Of a DNA stretch of 64,000 nt, positions 63,916-64,000 are shown piece by piece (positions within the stretch are counted from its first letter, which is position 1; every line of letters starts with the position of its first letter). The DNA is from Mucilaginibacter frigoritolerans (GTDB taxonomy: Bacteria; Bacteroidota; Bacteroidia; Sphingobacteriales; Sphingobacteriaceae). The notes under the pieces are model-generated. The model ran no database searches and was not told the origin of the DNA. It worked only from the letters and a program-made list of their open reading frames with translations. Made by a program: the position numbers and the translations under genes. The stretch lies in contig NZ_VLLI01000001.1 of NCBI RefSeq assembly GCF_007830615.1, positions 124,001-188,000 of the forward strand, read 5' to 3'.

Positions 63916-64000
63916 TTAGTTTTTCATCAAATTGATGAAATCATCAAACAAGTATCTTGAATCGTGCGGGCCAGGAGATGATTCAGGGTGATATTGAACC
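63916..64000 (-). CDS. carA: Carbamoyl-phosphate synthase small subunit, C-terminal fragment
   Basis: The last 27 codons of a gene running off the right edge: VQYHPESSPGPHDSRYLFDD then FINLMKN. VQYHPE(A/S)SPGPHDS is the conserved C-terminal block of CarA's class I glutamine amidotransferase domain, holding the catalytic His and Glu of the triad. CarA supplies ammonia from glutamine for carbamoyl phosphate in pyrimidine and arginine synthesis. The rest of the gene lies outside the window. Confidence 0.88.
   Translation of the reverse strand, partial: VQYHPESSPGPHDSRYLFDDFINLMKN

Overview
The window looks like chromosomal DNA from a member of the Bacteroidota, most likely a Sphingobacteriaceae bacterium of the Mucilaginibacter/Pedobacter type. 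Three things point there. Family content: long FtsX-type permeases without an ATPase, carboxypeptidase-regulatory-like TonB-linked barrels, DUF5606, cysteine-rich CWC proteins, a putative-porin family member, GH3 and GH35-like enzymes with export signals. Promoters: TTTG/TAnnTTTG elements. Repeats: many short extragenic palindromes. No rRNA, tRNA, CRISPR array or complete insertion sequence was recognised.

Layout. 0-3.3 kb: two tandem surface-antigen (Omp85-like) barrel paralogues, the first cut by the window edge, then an exported alpha/beta hydrolase and an exported beta-lactamase-fold serine hydrolase. 3.5-10.9 kb: three consecutive FtsX/MacB-type permeases, closed by an 18-bp-arm hairpin shared with a convergent exported esterase (11.0-12.6 kb). 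12.7-15.2 kb: an unknown protein, a PspA-family protein and a Ser/Arg/Gly-rich lipoprotein. 15.6-20.4 kb: an exported S51 peptidase-like protein, then a tight lpxK / purine nucleoside phosphorylase / porin run. 20.5-27.5 kb: an exported protein usually called asparagine synthetase B, cyclophilin, DUF5606, a CDF metal exporter, an AspH/LpxO-like hydroxylase, rlmH, and a membrane-anchored MutS-like ATPase. 27.7-33.7 kb: a TonB-type barrel receptor and leuS. 33.7-40 kb: a repeat-rich stretch with a lipoprotein, a DAACS symporter, a nonsense-interrupted gene between inverted repeats, an exported PPC-domain protein and sucD. 40.1-45.4 kb: msrB, nrdB-nrdA, and two CWC proteins around a thioesterase. 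45.5-52.8 kb: metE under a cobalamin riboswitch, a lipoprotein, and a GH3/GH35-like pair. 53-64 kb: fabG, a VWA membrane protein, an acyltransferase, an FtsB/DivIC protein, a DEAD-box helicase, lspA, eno, an ABC-2 exporter pair, and the 3' end of carA.

The most striking observation is in leuS. The leucyl-tRNA synthetase carries an in-frame insertion of about 166 residues, and without it the protein would have a normal length of about 934 residues. The insertion encodes a complete DUF559 (Vsr-like nuclease fold) domain with its acidic residues intact. At both DNA ends it is bounded by hairpin-forming GC-rich inverted repeats. Short elements with the same ends but no nuclease lie between genes at about 35.8, 39.9 and 53.8 kb, with a diverged copy at 20.45 kb. 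This is what a nuclease-bearing mobile palindromic element and its internally deleted derivatives would look like, with one copy tolerated inside an essential protein.

Other repeat families: about eleven copies of a roughly 50-bp GTCCG palindrome, six copies of a CCATAGTCGA-type repeat (four fused directly to the GTCCG element within 1 kb), a perfect 26-bp-arm palindrome near 13.65 kb, and a pair of inverted 70-75-bp repeats around the interrupted gene at 37.4-38.0 kb.
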